Source: Candidatus Streptomyces philanthi (GTDB taxonomy: Bacteria; Actinomycetota; Actinomycetes; Streptomycetales; Streptomycetaceae). Taken from it: a stretch of 64,000 nt of DNA. Shown piece by piece: positions 45,270-56,289 of this stretch (positions within the stretch are counted from its first letter, which is position 1; every line of letters starts with the position of its first letter). Below the pieces are notes generated by a model. The model made no database searches and was not told where the DNA came from. It was given only the letters and a program-made list of their open reading frames with translations. The DNA is taken from assembly GCA_018114805.1 (NCBI GenBank), contig CP073042.1:3410001-3474000 (forward strand), given 5' to 3'. The position numbers were made by a program, and so were the translations under genes.

Positions 45270-47698
45270 GTGTCGTCCCTCGCGCTTTACCGTCGCTACC
45301 GCCCCGAGACCTTCGCCGAGGTCATCGGGCAGGAGCATGTCACCCGCCCGTTGCAGCAGGCGCTGCGGAATAACCGGGTCAACCACGCGTATCTGTTCAG
45401 CGGGCCGCGCGGCTGTGGCAAGACGACGAGCGCGCGCATCCTCGCCCGCTGTTTGAACTGTGAGCAGGGCCCGACGCCGACGCCCTGTGGCACGTGTCAG
45501 TCCTGTCAGGACCTGGCGCGCAACGGGCCCGGTTCGATCGACGTCGTCGAGATCGACGCCGCTTCGCACGGTGGCGTGGACGACGCGCGTGACCTGCGGG
45601 AGAAGGCGTTCTTCGGGCCGGCCTCCAGCCGGTACAAGATCTACATCATCGACGAGGCGCACATGGTCACCTCAGCGGGCTTCAACGCCCTGCTGAAGGT
45701 GGTCGAGGAGCCGCCGGAGCATCTCAAGTTCATCTTCGCGACGACCGAGTCCGAGAAGGTCATCGGGACGATCCGGTCGCGTACGCACCACTACCCCTTC
45801 CGACTCGTGCCCCCCGGGACGCTGCGCGAGTACCTGGCCGAGGTCTGTGGACGCGAGGACATTCCCGTCGAGGACGGGGTGCTGCCCCTGGTCGTGCGGG
45901 CCGGGGCCGGGTCGGTGCGTGACTCGATGTCCGTCATGGACCAGCTCCTCGCCGGCGCGGCCGAGGACGGCGTGACGTACGCCATGGCGACCGCCCTACT
46001 CGGGTACACGGACGGGTCGCTGCTGGACGCGGTCGTGGACGCGTTCGCGGCGGACGACGGGGCCGCGGCGTTCGAGGTCGTGGACCGGGTCATCGAGGGC
46101 GGCAACGATCCGCGGCGGTTCGTCGCCGACCTGTTGGAGCGGTTGCGCGACCTGGTGATCCTCGCGGCGGTGCCCGACGCGGCGACCAAGGGGCTCATCG
46201 ACGCCCCCGCGGACGTGGTCGAGCGGATGCAGGCGCAGGCGTCGGTGTTCGGCGCCGCCGAGCTGAGCCGCGCCGCCGACCTGGTCAACAATGGGCTCAC
46301 GGAGATGCGCGGGGCGACCTCGCCCCGGTTGCAGTTGGAGCTGATCTGCGCGCGGGTGCTGCTGCCCGCCGCCTTCGACAACGAGCGCTCGGTGCAGGCC
46401 CGGCTGGACAAGCTGGAGCGGAGCGCGTTGACGAACGGCATCGTCGGCGCGCCCACGGGGACGCCACCGATGGGGTACGTACCCGAGCCCGAGGGCCACG
46501 GCGTTCCCGCTGCGGCGCAGCCGATGGCACCTCCGGCCCCGACACCCCCGGCCCCCGTGCCGGGCCCCGCTCCCGTCGCCGCGCAGCCCGGCCCCGCCGG
46601 GGCCGGCCAGCCGCCCGCCGCCGAACAGGGCCATGCCGTTCCCGGCGGCCCTGGCCCGGCCCATGGCGCGGGTCAGCCCGGTGGCCAGCCGGTCGGCGGA
46701 CAGCGCCCGGGGGCCTGGCCCACGCGCGCGGGTGCGGGCGGCGGCGCGGGGGCGCCGGCCGCCGGCGCCGGTGCGGGCCGCCCGGCCGGTGCCTCCCCCG
46801 GTACCGGGGGAGCGACCGGCGCGCAGGCCGGCGCGGGCGGTGGCGCGTACGGCACGGGTGGCGCGGGCGGTGGCGCGTACGGAGCGTCTGCGGCCGGTGG
46901 CGCGCTGGCTGGTCCGGTGAGCGGTGCGAGTCCCTCGGGAGCCGCGCCCGGCGCCGCGCCCCAGGGGGGAGACGCGGGTCAGGGCGCCGCGCAGGTGCGC
47001 GCGATGTGGCCCGACATCCTGGAGGCGGTGAAGAACCAACGCCGCTTCACCTGGATCTTGCTGAGTCAGAACGCGCAGGTCACGGGGTTCGACGGCACCA
47101 CGCTCCAGGTGGGCTTCTCCAACGCGGGGGCCCGCGGCAGCTTCGTCGCCGGTGGTAGCGAGGACGTGCTGCGGCAGGCGCTGAACAGCCGGTTCGGGGT
47201 GCAGTGGCGGATCGAGGCCGTCGTCGACCCCTCGGGCGGCGCGGGCCAGGCCCCGGCCGCCGGGCCCGGCGGCGGCCCCGGCGGGTTCGGCTCGGGCGCG
47301 CCGGCCGCCCCGCCCCGACAGGCGCCCCAGCCGCCGGCGATCCCCACCGACGGCGGCCAGGGCGGGGCCGGCCCGGCCGGCGCGGGCGGTTCCGGCGGAC
47401 CCGGGCCGGGCGGCGGCCCGGGGGCGCGGGCAGCCCGAGACCCGGCGGCGAGGGCGCCCAGCGCGCCCGGCAGGCCGCCGCGGCCGGTGCGGCGGGCGGC
47501 CCCGGTGCGGCCGGCGCGGCGCTGGGCGGCCCGGGCGGCGGCAGCGCGTACGGGGAGGGCCCGCCCACGCCCGTGGCGCCGGATTACGACATGCCGGCCG
47601 AGGACGATCCGGACCTGGTCGAGAACGCGCTCAGCGGCTACGACCTCATCGTGCGCGAGCTGGGCGCGACCGTCATCGAAGAGATCGCCAACGAGTAG
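45270..47698 (+). CDS. dnaX: DNA polymerase III gamma/tau subunit; apparent frameshift near the C-terminus
   Basis: GTG 45270 starts SSLALYRRYRPETFAEVIGQ. The clamp-loader ATPase has Walker A SGPRGCGKTTSARILAR, a four-Cys zinc module (CLNCEQGPTPTPCGTCQSCQ), the DEAH-type Walker B YIIDEAHMVT, the sensor-1 segment FIFATTESEKVIGTIRSR, and the domain III segment RLQLELICARVLLPAAFDNE. A long Gly/Pro/Ala-rich linker follows. The usual C-terminal end DYDMPAEDDPDLVENALSGY to EEIANE (47698) is in another frame; the change falls in a GGCGGCCCGGGGG run near 47420. Read straight, the protein ends at 47705 with an Arg-rich tail. As dnaX is essential, a sequence error in the GC-rich linker is likely. No slippery heptamer of the E. 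coli kind is seen. Confidence 0.88.
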
Positions 47699-47912
47699 CG
47701 CGTGACGGGCGGCGGTGACGAATAGTGCGTGGGTGCGCGCGGCAGCGCGGGTGCCCGTACCCCGCTACCGCCGTACCCGCCACCGCCGCGCGGCCCGCAC
47801 CCGTGGTCGTACTGCTGCCTCTGGCCTCCTCCGTACGGCGTAGAGCGTGGGAACGGCCGAACACGTAGGCTCGGGCTACTGAACATGTTCGTCTACAGCC
47901 AGGAGCGAGCCC

Positions 47913-48248
47913 GTGATTCCCGGTGGCGGCCAGCCCAACATGCAGCAGTTGCTGCAGCAGGCGCAGAAGATGCAGCAGGACCTCGCGGCGGCTCAGGAGG
48001 AGCTGGCGCGGACGCCGGTCGAGGGTTCGGCGGGTGGTGGTCTCGTCAAGGCCACGGTGACCGGGGGCGGCGAGCTCCAGGGCCTGGTCATCGACCCGAA
48101 GGCGGTGGACCCTGAAGACACGGAGACCCTCGCGGACCTCGTCGTCGCCGCGGTTCGGGACGCCAACCAGTCCGCGCAGGAGCTCCAGCAGCAGAAGCTC
48201 GGGCCGCTCGCCCAGGGGCTCGGCGGGATGCCCGGGCTCCCCTTCTGA
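47913..48248 (+). CDS. YbaB/EbfC nucleoid-associated protein
   Basis: 111 residues from GTG 47913. [20 protein letters not shown] forms the first helix; [20 protein letters not shown] and [20 protein letters not shown] complete the fold. It is a small dimeric DNA-binding protein encoded between dnaX and recR in most bacteria. The 214 bases between dnaX and this gene hold no gene. Confidence 0.9.
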   Translation: MIPGGGQPNMQQLLQQAQKMQQDLAAAQEELARTPVEGSAGGGLVKATVTGGGELQGLVIDPKAVDPEDTETLADLVVAAVRDANQSAQELQQQKLGPLAQGLGGMPGLPF

Positions 48249-48634
48249 CGCGTTCCCGACGCCCGTACTCCTCGGGTCCCGTACTCCTCGACACGTCAGC
48301 CGAACCCCGGCCATCCGGTCAGGGCGCTCCAGCATCCGGCCCCTAGGGAGCGGAGCCGCCCCCCGTGGCACCCCCCGACGGTCCCGACCCACGGCTCCCC
48401 TTCAATTCGATAACGTCTCGCGACAGGACGTCCGACACGTCGTTCGACGCGCCGTTCGGTACGTCGTCCTCCACCGAGCGAGGCCGGCCCCGGCCCCGTT
48501 CCCGACCGCTCAGCACCGCGTCCGGACCGCTCCGGTCCGGTAACGGCCCCGGCCGGCCGTGCTCCGTACAGGACGCCGACACACCAGCCACATCAGCCAC
48601 TGACAGAGATACACACAGAAGGAGGAGGCGTTCC
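48249..48634. other. Intergenic stretch before recR
   Basis: About 385 bases with no family-like gene. Just before recR the tract GATACACACAGAAGGAGGAGG supplies a strong ribosome site. A Pro/Arg/Ser-rich frame runs through in phase with recR but is not RecR-like. Confidence 0.5.
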
Positions 48635-49234
48635 GTGTACGAAGGCGTGGTCCAGGACCTCATCGACGAGTTGGGCAGGCTTCCCGGCGTCGGTCCCAAG
48701 AGCGCGCAGCGGATCGCTTTCCACATCCTGCAGGCTGAGCCGACCGACGTACGTCGCCTGGCGCACGCCCTGACCGAGGTCAAGGCGAAGGTGCGGTTCT
48801 GCGCGGTGTGCGGCAACGTCGCCGAGGCCGAGCAGTGCCGTGTCTGTCTCGATCCGCGCCGCGACGTCGCGGTCATCTGCGTCGTGGAAGAGCCGAAGGA
48901 CGTCGTCGCGATCGAGCGGACGCGCGAGTTCCGCGGCCGGTACCACGTGCTCGGCGGGGCGATCAGCCCCATCGAGGGCGTCGGCCCGGACGACCTACGG
49001 ATACGGGAACTGCTGACCAGGCTCGCGGACGGCGCCGTCGCTGAGCTGATTCTGGCCACCGATCCCAACCTCGAAGGGGAGGCCACCGCCACGTACCTCG
49101 CGCGCATGGTGAAGCCCATGGGCCTGAAGGTCACGCGGCTGGCGAGCGGCCTGCCCGTCGGGGGAGACCTGGAGTACGCCGACGAGGTCACGCTGGGACG
49201 TGCCTTCGAAGGGAGAAGACTTCTCGATGTTTGA
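48635..49234 (+). CDS. recR: Recombination protein RecR
   Basis: 199 residues, intact. GTG 48635 has GGAGGAGG 6 bases upstream. The helix-hairpin-helix part reads [20 protein letters not shown]; the zinc finger is [18 protein letters not shown]; the Toprim domain has [20 protein letters not shown] and [20 protein letters not shown]. It works with RecO and RecF in gap repair. It overlaps the DUF5063 gene by eight bases. Confidence 0.95.
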   Translation: MYEGVVQDLIDELGRLPGVGPKSAQRIAFHILQAEPTDVRRLAHALTEVKAKVRFCAVCGNVAEAEQCRVCLDPRRDVAVICVVEEPKDVVAIERTREFRGRYHVLGGAISPIEGVGPDDLRIRELLTRLADGAVAELILATDPNLEGEATATYLARMVKPMGLKVTRLASGLPVGGDLEYADEVTLGRAFEGRRLLDV

Positions 49235-49817
49235 CGCAACGCTGCACGACAGCCACCACGACCCGGCCGACTTCGCGGTACAGATCTCCGACCAGATCGA
49301 GAGCTTCATCGTCGCGGTCACGGAGGTCGCCAAGGGGGACGAGCCAAACAGCGCGGTCCCCTTCCTGCTCCTGGAGATCTCGCAGTTGCTCCTGGCGGGC
49401 GGCCGGCTCGGGGCCCACGAGGACTTCGTACCGGACGAGCGCTACGAGCCCGACGTCGGCCCCGAGCCGGACGTGGACGAGCTGCGCGAACGGTTCGCCA
49501 CGCTGCTCGACCCGATCGACGTGTACTCCGAGGTCTTCGACCCGTACGTGTCGCGCTCGCAGCCGGTGCCCTGCCGCATCTCCGACGACCTCGCCGACAT
49601 CATCACCGACCTGCGGCACGGCATGGCGCACTACCGTGACGGCCGCGTCAGCGAGGCGCTGTGGTGGTGGCAGTTCTCCTACCTGTCGAACTGGGGCACC
49701 ACAGCGTCCGCCGCGTTGCGTGCCCTTCAGTCGCTCGTCGCGCACGTCCGCCTGGACAGCCCGCTCGACGAGCTCGACAGCCTGGACACGGACAGCAACG
49801 CCGACGGCGACGACTAG
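49227..49817 (+). CDS. DUF5063 protein
   Basis: 196 residues from ATG 49227, inside the end of rec[41 protein letters not shown] and [20 protein letters not shown] with [15 protein letters not shown] are typical of the family. It lies between recR and lysC in Streptomyces. Function unknown; probably a cytosolic helical protein. The tail is acidic. Confidence 0.85.
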   Translation: MFDATLHDSHHDPADFAVQISDQIESFIVAVTEVAKGDEPNSAVPFLLLEISQLLLAGGRLGAHEDFVPDERYEPDVGPEPDVDELRERFATLLDPIDVYSEVFDPYVSRSQPVPCRISDDLADIITDLRHGMAHYRDGRVSEALWWWQFSYLSNWGTTASAALRALQSLVAHVRLDSPLDELDSLDTDSNADGDD

Positions 49818-50358
49818 CTGGCCGAGGAGGCGGGACGGGTGATGGCTGCGGAGATCGCCGCCCCGCTCGGCCTGCCGTCCTCCGCGCGCCCGTAGGCGGG
49901 CGCGGGCGCGAGCTTGCCCCGCGGGTGGACCGGCCCCGGGCGCGCGCTGGCCCCGCGGGTGAACCGGCCCCGGACGCGAGCTGCTCTCGGGTGCGAGTCG
50001 GCCCGGGCGCCGGCCGGCCTGGACGGTCGCGCCGCGTGGCTGGTTCACCCGCCGTACGTCCGCATTTCGGTGCGAGGTCCGGCTGTGCGACACCCGGATG
50101 GGTGGTATTTCGGCCGCCTGGGTGTGGCGGTCGCATTGTGACCTGAATTACGTTCTTGTGTGCCCTCGCGTGAAGCGGGCAGGGTTGCTCGCTGAGCGGG
50201 TGAGTGTGGTGCGTCCTGCCTGATCATGAAGTGAGTTATGTGTCTCGCTATGTGATATTGGGAGGGCTTATCCGACTTGCTCGTTAGACTGAGCCGACCG
50301 CAGTTCCCCCTGGTGGGGGTCTGGCGGGTGACCCCAGAAGAGACAGCGAGGAGCGCAC
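49818..50358. other. Intergenic region before lysC with an imperfect tandem repeat
   Basis: About 540 bases without a gene. From 49916 to 49985 a roughly 35-bp GC-rich unit (CCCCGCGGGTGGACCGGCCC) occurs twice with a few differences. The AT-richer part from about 50140 to 50280 is the likely lysC promoter region. Confidence 0.5.
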
Positions 50359-51630
50359 GTGGGCCTTGTCGTGCAGAAGTACGGCGGCTCCTCCGTTGCG
50401 GATGCCGAGGGCATCAAGCGCGTCGCCAAGCGAATCGTGGAAGCCAAGAAGAACGGCCACCAGGTGGTCGTCGTGGTTTCCGCGATGGGCGACACTACGG
50501 ACGAGTTGATCGACCTCGCTCAGCAGGTTTCGCCGATTCCTGCCGGGCGTGAGTTCGACATGTTGCTGACCGCTGGAGAGCGAATCTCCATGGCGTTGCT
50601 GGCGATGGCGATCAAAAACCTCGGGCACGAAGCACTGTCCTTCACGGGCAGCCAGGCGGGTGTCATTACCGACTCGGTCCACAACAAAGCGCGCATCATC
50701 GACGTCACGCCCGGTCGCATCCGGGACGCGCTCGATCAGGGCGCGGTGGCGATCGTGGCCGGATTCCAAGGTGTCTCTCAGGTCAAGAAGGACATCACCA
50801 CGCTCGGCCGCGGCGGCTCGGACACGACCGCCGTCGCGCTGGCGGCGGCGCTCGACGCCGAGGTGTGCGAGATCTACACCGACGTGGACGGCGTCTTCAC
50901 CGCCGACCCGCGCGTGGTGAAGAAGGCGCGCAAGATAGTCGATATCGCGTTCGAAGACATGCTCGAACTCGCGGCCAGCGGCTCCAAGGTGCTGCACCTG
51001 CGCTGTGTCGAGTACGCCCGTCGCTACAACATCCCCATCCACGTCCGGTCGTCGTTCTCCGGCCACGTGGGCACCTGGGTGCGAAACAAGCCTGAAGGAG
51101 AAGAAGGCATGGAGCAGGCGATCATCTCCGGGGTGGCCCACGACACGTCGGAGGCCAAGATCACGGTCGTCGGCGTGCCGGACAAACCTGGCGAGGCCGC
51201 TGCCATCTTCCGTACGATCTCGGACGCCCAGCTTAACATCGACATGGTGGTGCAGAACGTTTCCGCCGCGTCCACCGGGCTGACCGATATCTCCTTCACG
51301 CTGCCGAAGACCGACGGCCACAAGGCCATGGAGGCGCTCACCAAGGCGCAGCCCGAGATCGGCTTCGACTCGCTGCGCTTCGACGACCAGATCGCCAAGA
51401 TCTCGCTGGTCGGCGCGGGCATGCGGACCAACCCCGGGGTGACGGCGACCTTCTTCGAGGCGCTGTCGAACGCCGGCGTGAACATCGAGCTGATCTCCAC
51501 CTCCGAGATCCGCATCTCGGTCGTGACCCGGCAGGACGAGGTCAAGGACGCGGTGCGTGCGGTGCACAGCGCGTTCGGCCTCGACAGCGAGAGCGACGAG
51601 GCCGTCGTGTACGGCTGCACCGGGCGATGA
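50359..51630 (+). CDS. lysC: Aspartate kinase, alpha subunit
   Basis: 423 residues from GTG 50359. The kinase domain has [39 protein letters not shown] and [19 protein letters not shown]; two ACT domains follow ([40 protein letters not shown]). It phosphorylates aspartate, the first step to lysine, threonine, methionine and diaminopimelate, and is feedback-controlled through ACT domains. The C-terminus reads VVYGCTGR where GGTGR is usual. asd overlaps its end. Confidence 0.95.
   Translation: MGLVVQKYGGSSVADAEGIKRVAKRIVEAKKNGHQVVVVVSAMGDTTDELIDLAQQVSPIPAGREFDMLLTAGERISMALLAMAIKNLGHEALSFTGSQAGVITDSVHNKARIIDVTPGRIRDALDQGAVAIVAGFQGVSQVKKDITTLGRGGSDTTAVALAAALDAEVCEIYTDVDGVFTADPRVVKKARKIVDIAFEDMLELAASGSKVLHLRCVEYARRYNIPIHVRSSFSGHVGTWVRNKPEGEEGMEQAIISGVAHDTSEAKITVVGVPDKPGEAAAIFRTISDAQLNIDMVVQNVSAASTGLTDISFTLPKTDGHKAMEALTKAQPEIGFDSLRFDDQIAKISLVGAGMRTNPGVTATFFEALSNAGVNIELISTSEIRISVVTRQDEVKDAVRAVHSAFGLDSESDEAVVYGCTGR
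51109..51630 (+). CDS. Aspartate kinase beta subunit (internal in-frame start)
   Basis: ATG 51109 inside lysC is preceded by GAAGGAGAAGAAGG and opens [20 protein letters not shown], which is the start of the separate beta (ACT-only) subunit in Gram-positive alpha2-beta2 aspartokinases. The product would have 173 residues. That arrangement is established for Bacillus and Corynebacterium; here it is inferred from the start and ribosome site. Confidence 0.65.
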   Translation: MEQAIISGVAHDTSEAKITVVGVPDKPGEAAAIFRTISDAQLNIDMVVQNVSAASTGLTDISFTLPKTDGHKAMEALTKAQPEIGFDSLRFDDQIAKISLVGAGMRTNPGVTATFFEALSNAGVNIELISTSEIRISVVTRQDEVKDAVRAVHSAFGLDSESDEAVVYGCTGR

Positions 51631-52778
51631 CCGGTCTCGGTGGTGAGAGTGGTGTGAACGTGGTGAGTAGTGTGGGAGGCGTGACGAGCGTGAGTGGCGA
51701 CAGCGGTGCCGCGGGCCGTGCGTGCAAGCCGACGCTGGCCGTCGTCGGCGCGACCGGCGCCGTCGGCATGGTCATGCTCGGCATCCTTTCGGAGCGGGCG
51801 GACATCTGGGGCGAGATCCGACTGATCGCCTCACCGCGCTCGGCGGGCCGCAAGCTCACCGTGCGCGGCGAGGAGGTCGAGGTCGTCGCGCTGAGCGAGG
51901 AGGCGTTCGAAGGCGTCGACGTCGCGATGTTCGACGTACCGGACGAGGTCTCGGCGCAGTGGGCGCCGATCGCCGCGGCCAAGGGCGCGGTGGCGGTCGA
52001 CAACTCCGGCGCCTTCCGGATGGACCCGGACGTTCCGCTCGTCGTCCCCGAGGTCAACGCGCACGCCGCGCGCGTGCGCCCGCGCGGCATCATCTCGAAC
52101 CCCAACTGCACCACCCTGTCGATGATCGTCGCGATGGGGGCGCTGCACGCCGAGTTCGGGCTGAGCGAGTTGATCGTCTCCTCCTACCAGGCCGTTTCCG
52201 GCGCGGGCAAGGAAGGCGTGGACACCCTGCGCGCGCAGCTCGCCAAGGTCGCCGGTACGGAGCTGGGCACGCAGCCAGGCGACGTGCGCCGCGCGGTCGG
52301 CGATACCGGCCCCTTCCCCGGGCCAATGGCGCTGAACGTGGTGCCCTTCGCCGGCTCGCTCAAGGACGACGGCTGGACGTCGGAGGAGCTGAAGGTCCGC
52401 AACGAGTCCCGCAAGATCCTCGGGCTGCCCGAACTGCGCGTCACCGCGACCTGCGTCCGGGTGCCCGTGATCACGACCCACTCGCTGACCGTGCACGCGC
52501 GGTTCGAGAACGAGGTCACGGTGGCGGCCGCGCACGAGATCCTGGCCAGCGCGCCTGGCGTGGTGCTGTGCGACAACCCGGCCGAGGGCGAGTTCCCTAC
52601 CCCCGCCGACGTCGTGGGCACCGACCCCACCTGGGTTGGCCGCGTGCGCCGCTCGATGGACGACCCGAAGGCGCTCGAACTGTTCGTCTGCGGCGACAAC
52701 CTGCGCAAGGGCGCGGCGCTGAACACGGCCCAGATCGCCGAGGTCGTGGCCGCGGAACTGACCGATAGCCGGAACTGA
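51627..52778 (+). CDS. asd: Aspartate-semialdehyde dehydrogenase
   Basis: 383 residues from ATG 51627, overlapping lysC by four bases; an extra 35-residue Gly/Ser/Val-rich N-terminus precedes [20 protein letters not shown], so a later start is possible (GTG 51654 or 51663). NADP binding GATGAVG, catalytic Cys in [14 protein letters not shown] and the His in [16 protein letters not shown] are present. It reduces aspartyl phosphate to the semialdehyde after LysC. Confidence 0.95.
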   Translation: MTGLGGESGVNVVSSVGGVTSVSGDSGAAGRACKPTLAVVGATGAVGMVMLGILSERADIWGEIRLIASPRSAGRKLTVRGEEVEVVALSEEAFEGVDVAMFDVPDEVSAQWAPIAAAKGAVAVDNSGAFRMDPDVPLVVPEVNAHAARVRPRGIISNPNCTTLSMIVAMGALHAEFGLSELIVSSYQAVSGAGKEGVDTLRAQLAKVAGTELGTQPGDVRRAVGDTGPFPGPMALNVVPFAGSLKDDGWTSEELKVRNESRKILGLPELRVTATCVRVPVITTHSLTVHARFENEVTVAAAHEILASAPGVVLCDNPAEGEFPTPADVVGTDPTWVGRVRRSMDDPKALELFVCGDNLRKGAALNTAQIAEVVAAELTDSRN

Positions 52779-53734
52779 CCGAAGCCGACACCGACCGAGC
52801 GTCGCTGACCAGCGCTGCCCCTGACGAACCGTCACTGTCCGGCAGCCTCCGACCGACGGCCGATGTCCCACGGGCCATCGGCCGCAAGCCCCCGCCAGCT
52901 CCTCCGCCTCGCGTCGCACCACACCGCGAGGCGGACGCGCAGCGGGGGCCGTGGTCTTTGCGGTGTCATACGTCGCTACGCGCTGTCGGACGCCCCCTCG
53001 CCGCCGCCCCTGCGTTGTTCCCGGCCGCGGCGACCCGCCGCGGAGCCCGTACGCCACGGGCCCGCCGGTACGGTCGAGGTTCACCTACGTCGCTGGTGGG
53101 AGGCGTGCGGGAGGCCGGGGGAGCCGGGCCTGGCCGTGGTGCGCGGGTTCGGCCGCGCTGTGTGCGGGGTCGGTTGTATGCGGCGGGTGATGTGTGTGGC
53201 GCGGCGGGTGACGTGTGGTGCGTTGCACCTGTGAACGAGGTTCGTGGTGGTTCGGTGCGGGTGCGGGTGCGGGTGCGGGTGCGGGTGCCGGTGGCGGTGC
53301 GGGGTGCCGGCACCGGTGCGGCTGGCGGTGGCGTCGGTGGCGTGGTGCGTGTGAGCGGCGCTCCGAGCGGGAGACGGGGGCGGGGGGAGAAGCGGGGCGT
53401 GGGGCGCGTACGGAGTGGGGGTCGCTTCGTGTGGGGGCCGACCTGAAGGGGGGCGGTGCAAGGGTGTCCGCCGGCCTGCGGTACAACATGTGAAGATTTC
53501 GTGGCTGAATGGCAGGGTCGCTTCGCTTGATTTGTGACATCATTTTGTTCGATTATTCGCTCTCCGCTCGCCGCAACCACGGATCGCGGGGGAGCGTCTT
53601 CGTTACCGCCCCTCACGGGCGCTGTTACAAATGGTGCATTGAGGGAGGGTCGTTGCGCATGGAGGTAATTGCGGCATTGTTCGGAACGGCGCCTCGCGCG
53701 TACAACCCTGACGGGGGAAGCGTGTCCAACAGGC
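52779..53734. other. Gene-poor stretch with a hexanucleotide repeat
   Basis: About 950 bases without a convincing gene on either strand. From 53255 to 53288 the unit GTGCGG is repeated five to six times in tandem. From 53490 to 53640 the sequence is AT-richer and is the likely promoter of the sigma factor gene. Frames present are Arg/Pro/Gly-rich and not family-like. Confidence 0.5.
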
Positions 53735-54394
53735 GTGGCAGAGGTACTTGGCATCGCAACAGCCCTGGGGGGCGGCAGCGCGGCAGTGCGCCCGCCGCGC
53801 CCGCGTACCTCTGGCGGTATGCTGGTGATCGCGCCGTGGCCAGCCGCTCGTCCCGTCCAACTACCTTCACAGCGCGGGGACATTGACGAGGCGATGGCAG
53901 CGGGCACCACAGTCGATCACCTCACCGAGACCTATCGCGCCCATTACCGGTCGCTGCTCGGTCTCGCTGCGCTGCTTTTGGACGATACGGCGTCGTGTGA
54001 GGATGTCGTCCAAGAGGCGTTCATACGCGTCCATTCCGCGCGTAATCGCGTACGCGAGCCGGAAAAGACGCTCGCCTATTTGCGTCAGACCGTCGTCAAC
54101 CTTTCCCGTTCCGCATTGCGCCGCCGCATTCTCGGGCTGAAGCTCCTCTCGAAGCCCATGCCCGATATGGCGAGTGCCGAAGAAGGCGCGTACGAACTGC
54201 TGGAGCGCGACCAACTGATCCAGGCGATGCGTGGATTGCAGCGCCGGCAGCGCGAGGTGCTTGTGTTGCGCTATTTCGCCGACATGACCGAAGCGCAGGT
54301 TGCGGAAACCCTCGGAATATCGCTGGGTTCGGTCAAGGCGTACGGCTCGCGCGGTATCGCGGCGCTGCGCGTCGCCATGGAGGCCCCGGCATGA
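53735..54394 (+). CDS. ECF/SigE-like RNA polymerase sigma-70 factor
   Basis: The domain from ATG 53894 on is clear: TVDHLTETYRAHYRSLLGLA (region 2), EDVVQEAFIRVHSARNRVRE (region 2.4 area) and LQRRQREVLVLRYFADMTEA with QVAETLGISLGSVKAYGSRG (region 4 HTH). GTG 53735 is a possible start; ATG 53819 gives a shorter N-terminus; neither has a strong ribosome site. This sigma factor lies downstream of asd in Streptomyces. Its stop overlaps the start of the next gene (ATGA), which encodes a membrane protein that may regulate it. Confidence 0.85.
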   Translation: MAEVLGIATALGGGSAAVRPPRPRTSGGMLVIAPWPAARPVQLPSQRGDIDEAMAAGTTVDHLTETYRAHYRSLLGLAALLLDDTASCEDVVQEAFIRVHSARNRVREPEKTLAYLRQTVVNLSRSALRRRILGLKLLSKPMPDMASAEEGAYELLERDQLIQAMRGLQRRQREVLVLRYFADMTEAQVAETLGISLGSVKAYGSRGIAALRVAMEAPA

Positions 54395-56084
54395 ACCACG
54401 AGCACGCGAGGCCGGGTAGGTCCGACCGGCAGGATGGTCATGGCCGTTACGAGACCCATGAGGCGCCCATCACCGCGGAGAACTCTTCCGACGAACCGGG
54501 CGGTACGACGGGTTCGGCCGCGGGCCCCGATGCCGAGGAGCGCACCGCCGGCGGGCCCGACGGGCCCCCGCCGACGACTCCCCCGAACCACCTGCCCCGG
54601 CCGGCACTCCGCGCGGTGACGAGCGGACCAGCGACCAGCCCGAGACCGCCCGCTCCGGAGCAGGCCAGCCTGAGACGGCGCGGCCCGACCCCGACGGGCT
54701 AGGAGCGCACCAGCCCGAGCCCGAGCAGGAGCCCACAGCCGAGCAGCTCGCGGCGGGGCGGCCGGTAACGGCGCGGCCCGTGGTGGAGCGGGCCGGCGCC
54801 ACGCGACCCGAGGCCGAGCGGTCCCGGGTCGAGCGACCTGAGGCCGAGCAGCGTGGGGTCGAGCGGTCCGAGGCCGAGTGGTCCAAGACTGTGCGACCTG
54901 AGGCCGAGCGGTCCGAGCAGGGCGACAGCGCGGACGGTGGCGGTGGCGGTGGCGCGACGAGTGCGGGTAGGTCCGCCGACGCGACGGCCGAGCGCGACGA
55001 CACCGGGGAAGAGTTCGGCGGCGGGTTGGCGGGACTCGGCGGAGAGTTGGACGAGCAGGCCCTACGCCGCCTGCTCCAGGGCGCCGTGGAGAACCTGGAG
55101 CCCACCCCGGAGGCGCTCGATCACCTGCGCCGCGCCGTACCGGTCCGTCGTACACGCCGCCGCCAGGCACTCGTCGGCGCAGCCGCGGCCATCGTGCTCG
55201 GCGGGGCGGCGATCCCCGCCTTCGTGCACGTGACCGCCATCGGCGACGACTCGCACGGCCGCCCAGCCAACGCCGCGAGCAGCGAGCGCACCCCCGAGGC
55301 GGTAACCCGGCGGCCACCACGGCGAGGGCGGTCCGAAGGACGAGCAGTCGAAGCGGCCGTCCGAGAAAGACATGGAAAAGGTGAAAGAAGACAAGAAGGA
55401 AAAGAAGTAAGGACAAGCCCACTCCACGGGCCACCCGCTCCGCTGACCCGCCCCCACTCAACCCGTCGAGCACCCTGGCCGCCACCTCGCCGACCTGCGC
55501 CAGGGACCAACTCGGCGACGGCGGGAGCAGCGCGAGCGCGGCCGACGCGGAGGGCCAGGTGTACGGCTCGTTCCGCGTCGTCAACACCTCGGGCGACCCC
55601 TGCACCGTCGAGGGCAGCGGCGTCGTCGGCGCGATGGCCCAGGGCGCCGCTGACCCGTCCAGCGTCCAGGTCGTCGACCACACGGTGGGCGACCCCAGCC
55701 ACTCGATTGCCCCCGCCCTCGGCCGCCACCGAGGAGCTCATCCTGCAGCCGGGCCAGGCGTACGAGGTGCGGTACGCCTGGATTCCCGCCCCGGGCGGCG
55801 GCGCCTCGGGGTGCTCCGACACCAGTACGCCGAGCCCCACGCCGACGACCGGGGAGCCCCAGAAGACCCCGGCGGAGGGCGCGCCGGCCTCCGAGGCACC
55901 GGGAGACACCGCGGGGCCGGGCAGCGGCACCGGTGGCGGCGGTGGCGGCGAGGAACCCGCCACCCCGTCGAGCGTGGTCATCAGCCACACACCGGACGCG
56001 GGCGACCCCGTGGTGGCGAGCGCCACCGTTCCCGAAGCGTGCGCCGGCACCGTCTACCACACCGGAGCCCTGCCCAGCCCTTAG
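54391..56084 (+). pseudogene. Sigma-factor-linked membrane protein with DUF4232-like outer domain; four frameshifts
   Basis: ATG 54391 overlaps the sigma stop. The acidic cytoplasmic region changes frame near 54575. In the next frame it holds imperfect repeats of RPEAERS (54800-54910), DEQALRRLLQGAVENLEPTP and the membrane helix LVGAAAAIVLGGAAIPAFVH. Near 55300 it shifts to a Lys/Glu-rich linker; an extra T near 55408 creates TAA and another shift; then TCARDQLGDGGSSASAADAE and GQVYGSFRVVNTSGDPCTVE follow. Near 55720 it shifts again to ILQPGQAYEVRYAWIPAPGG and ends SATVPEACAGTVYHTGALP. One-pass membrane protein with an outside beta domain, likely coupled to the sigma factor. Confidence 0.65.
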
Positions 56085-56289
56085 CGCGAGCGGCGGCGCT
56101 GGCCCGTAGCACCCGCCGGAGGACCGCGGGGTGACTCGGGCGTGGGTGGCGGGCGGCATGGCGGAGGAGGTTGGTTGCGGGGCTGTCTGGTTTCTTTCCC
56201 CCCCCGGGGCCCTTCCCCCTCCCCCTCCGAACCCCGGTGGCCGAGGCCCCTCCTGCTTCCTCCGCGGCGCCAGCCCGTACCGTGGTGGT

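Noticed and set aside
45240..47705. Programmed -1 frameshift in dnaX producing two subunits
   Set aside because: No A AAA AAG-type slippery site or stimulator is seen; the frame change lies in the GC-rich linker and is best explained by a one-base sequence error.
51627..51700. Signal or leader peptide at the asd N-terminus
   Set aside because: The Gly/Ser/Val-rich extension is not hydrophobic enough and a later start is equally possible.
53255..53288. GTGCGG hexamer repeat as a protein-binding array
   Set aside because: Short and perfectly periodic, with no dyad and no nearby gene logic; treated as simple sequence.
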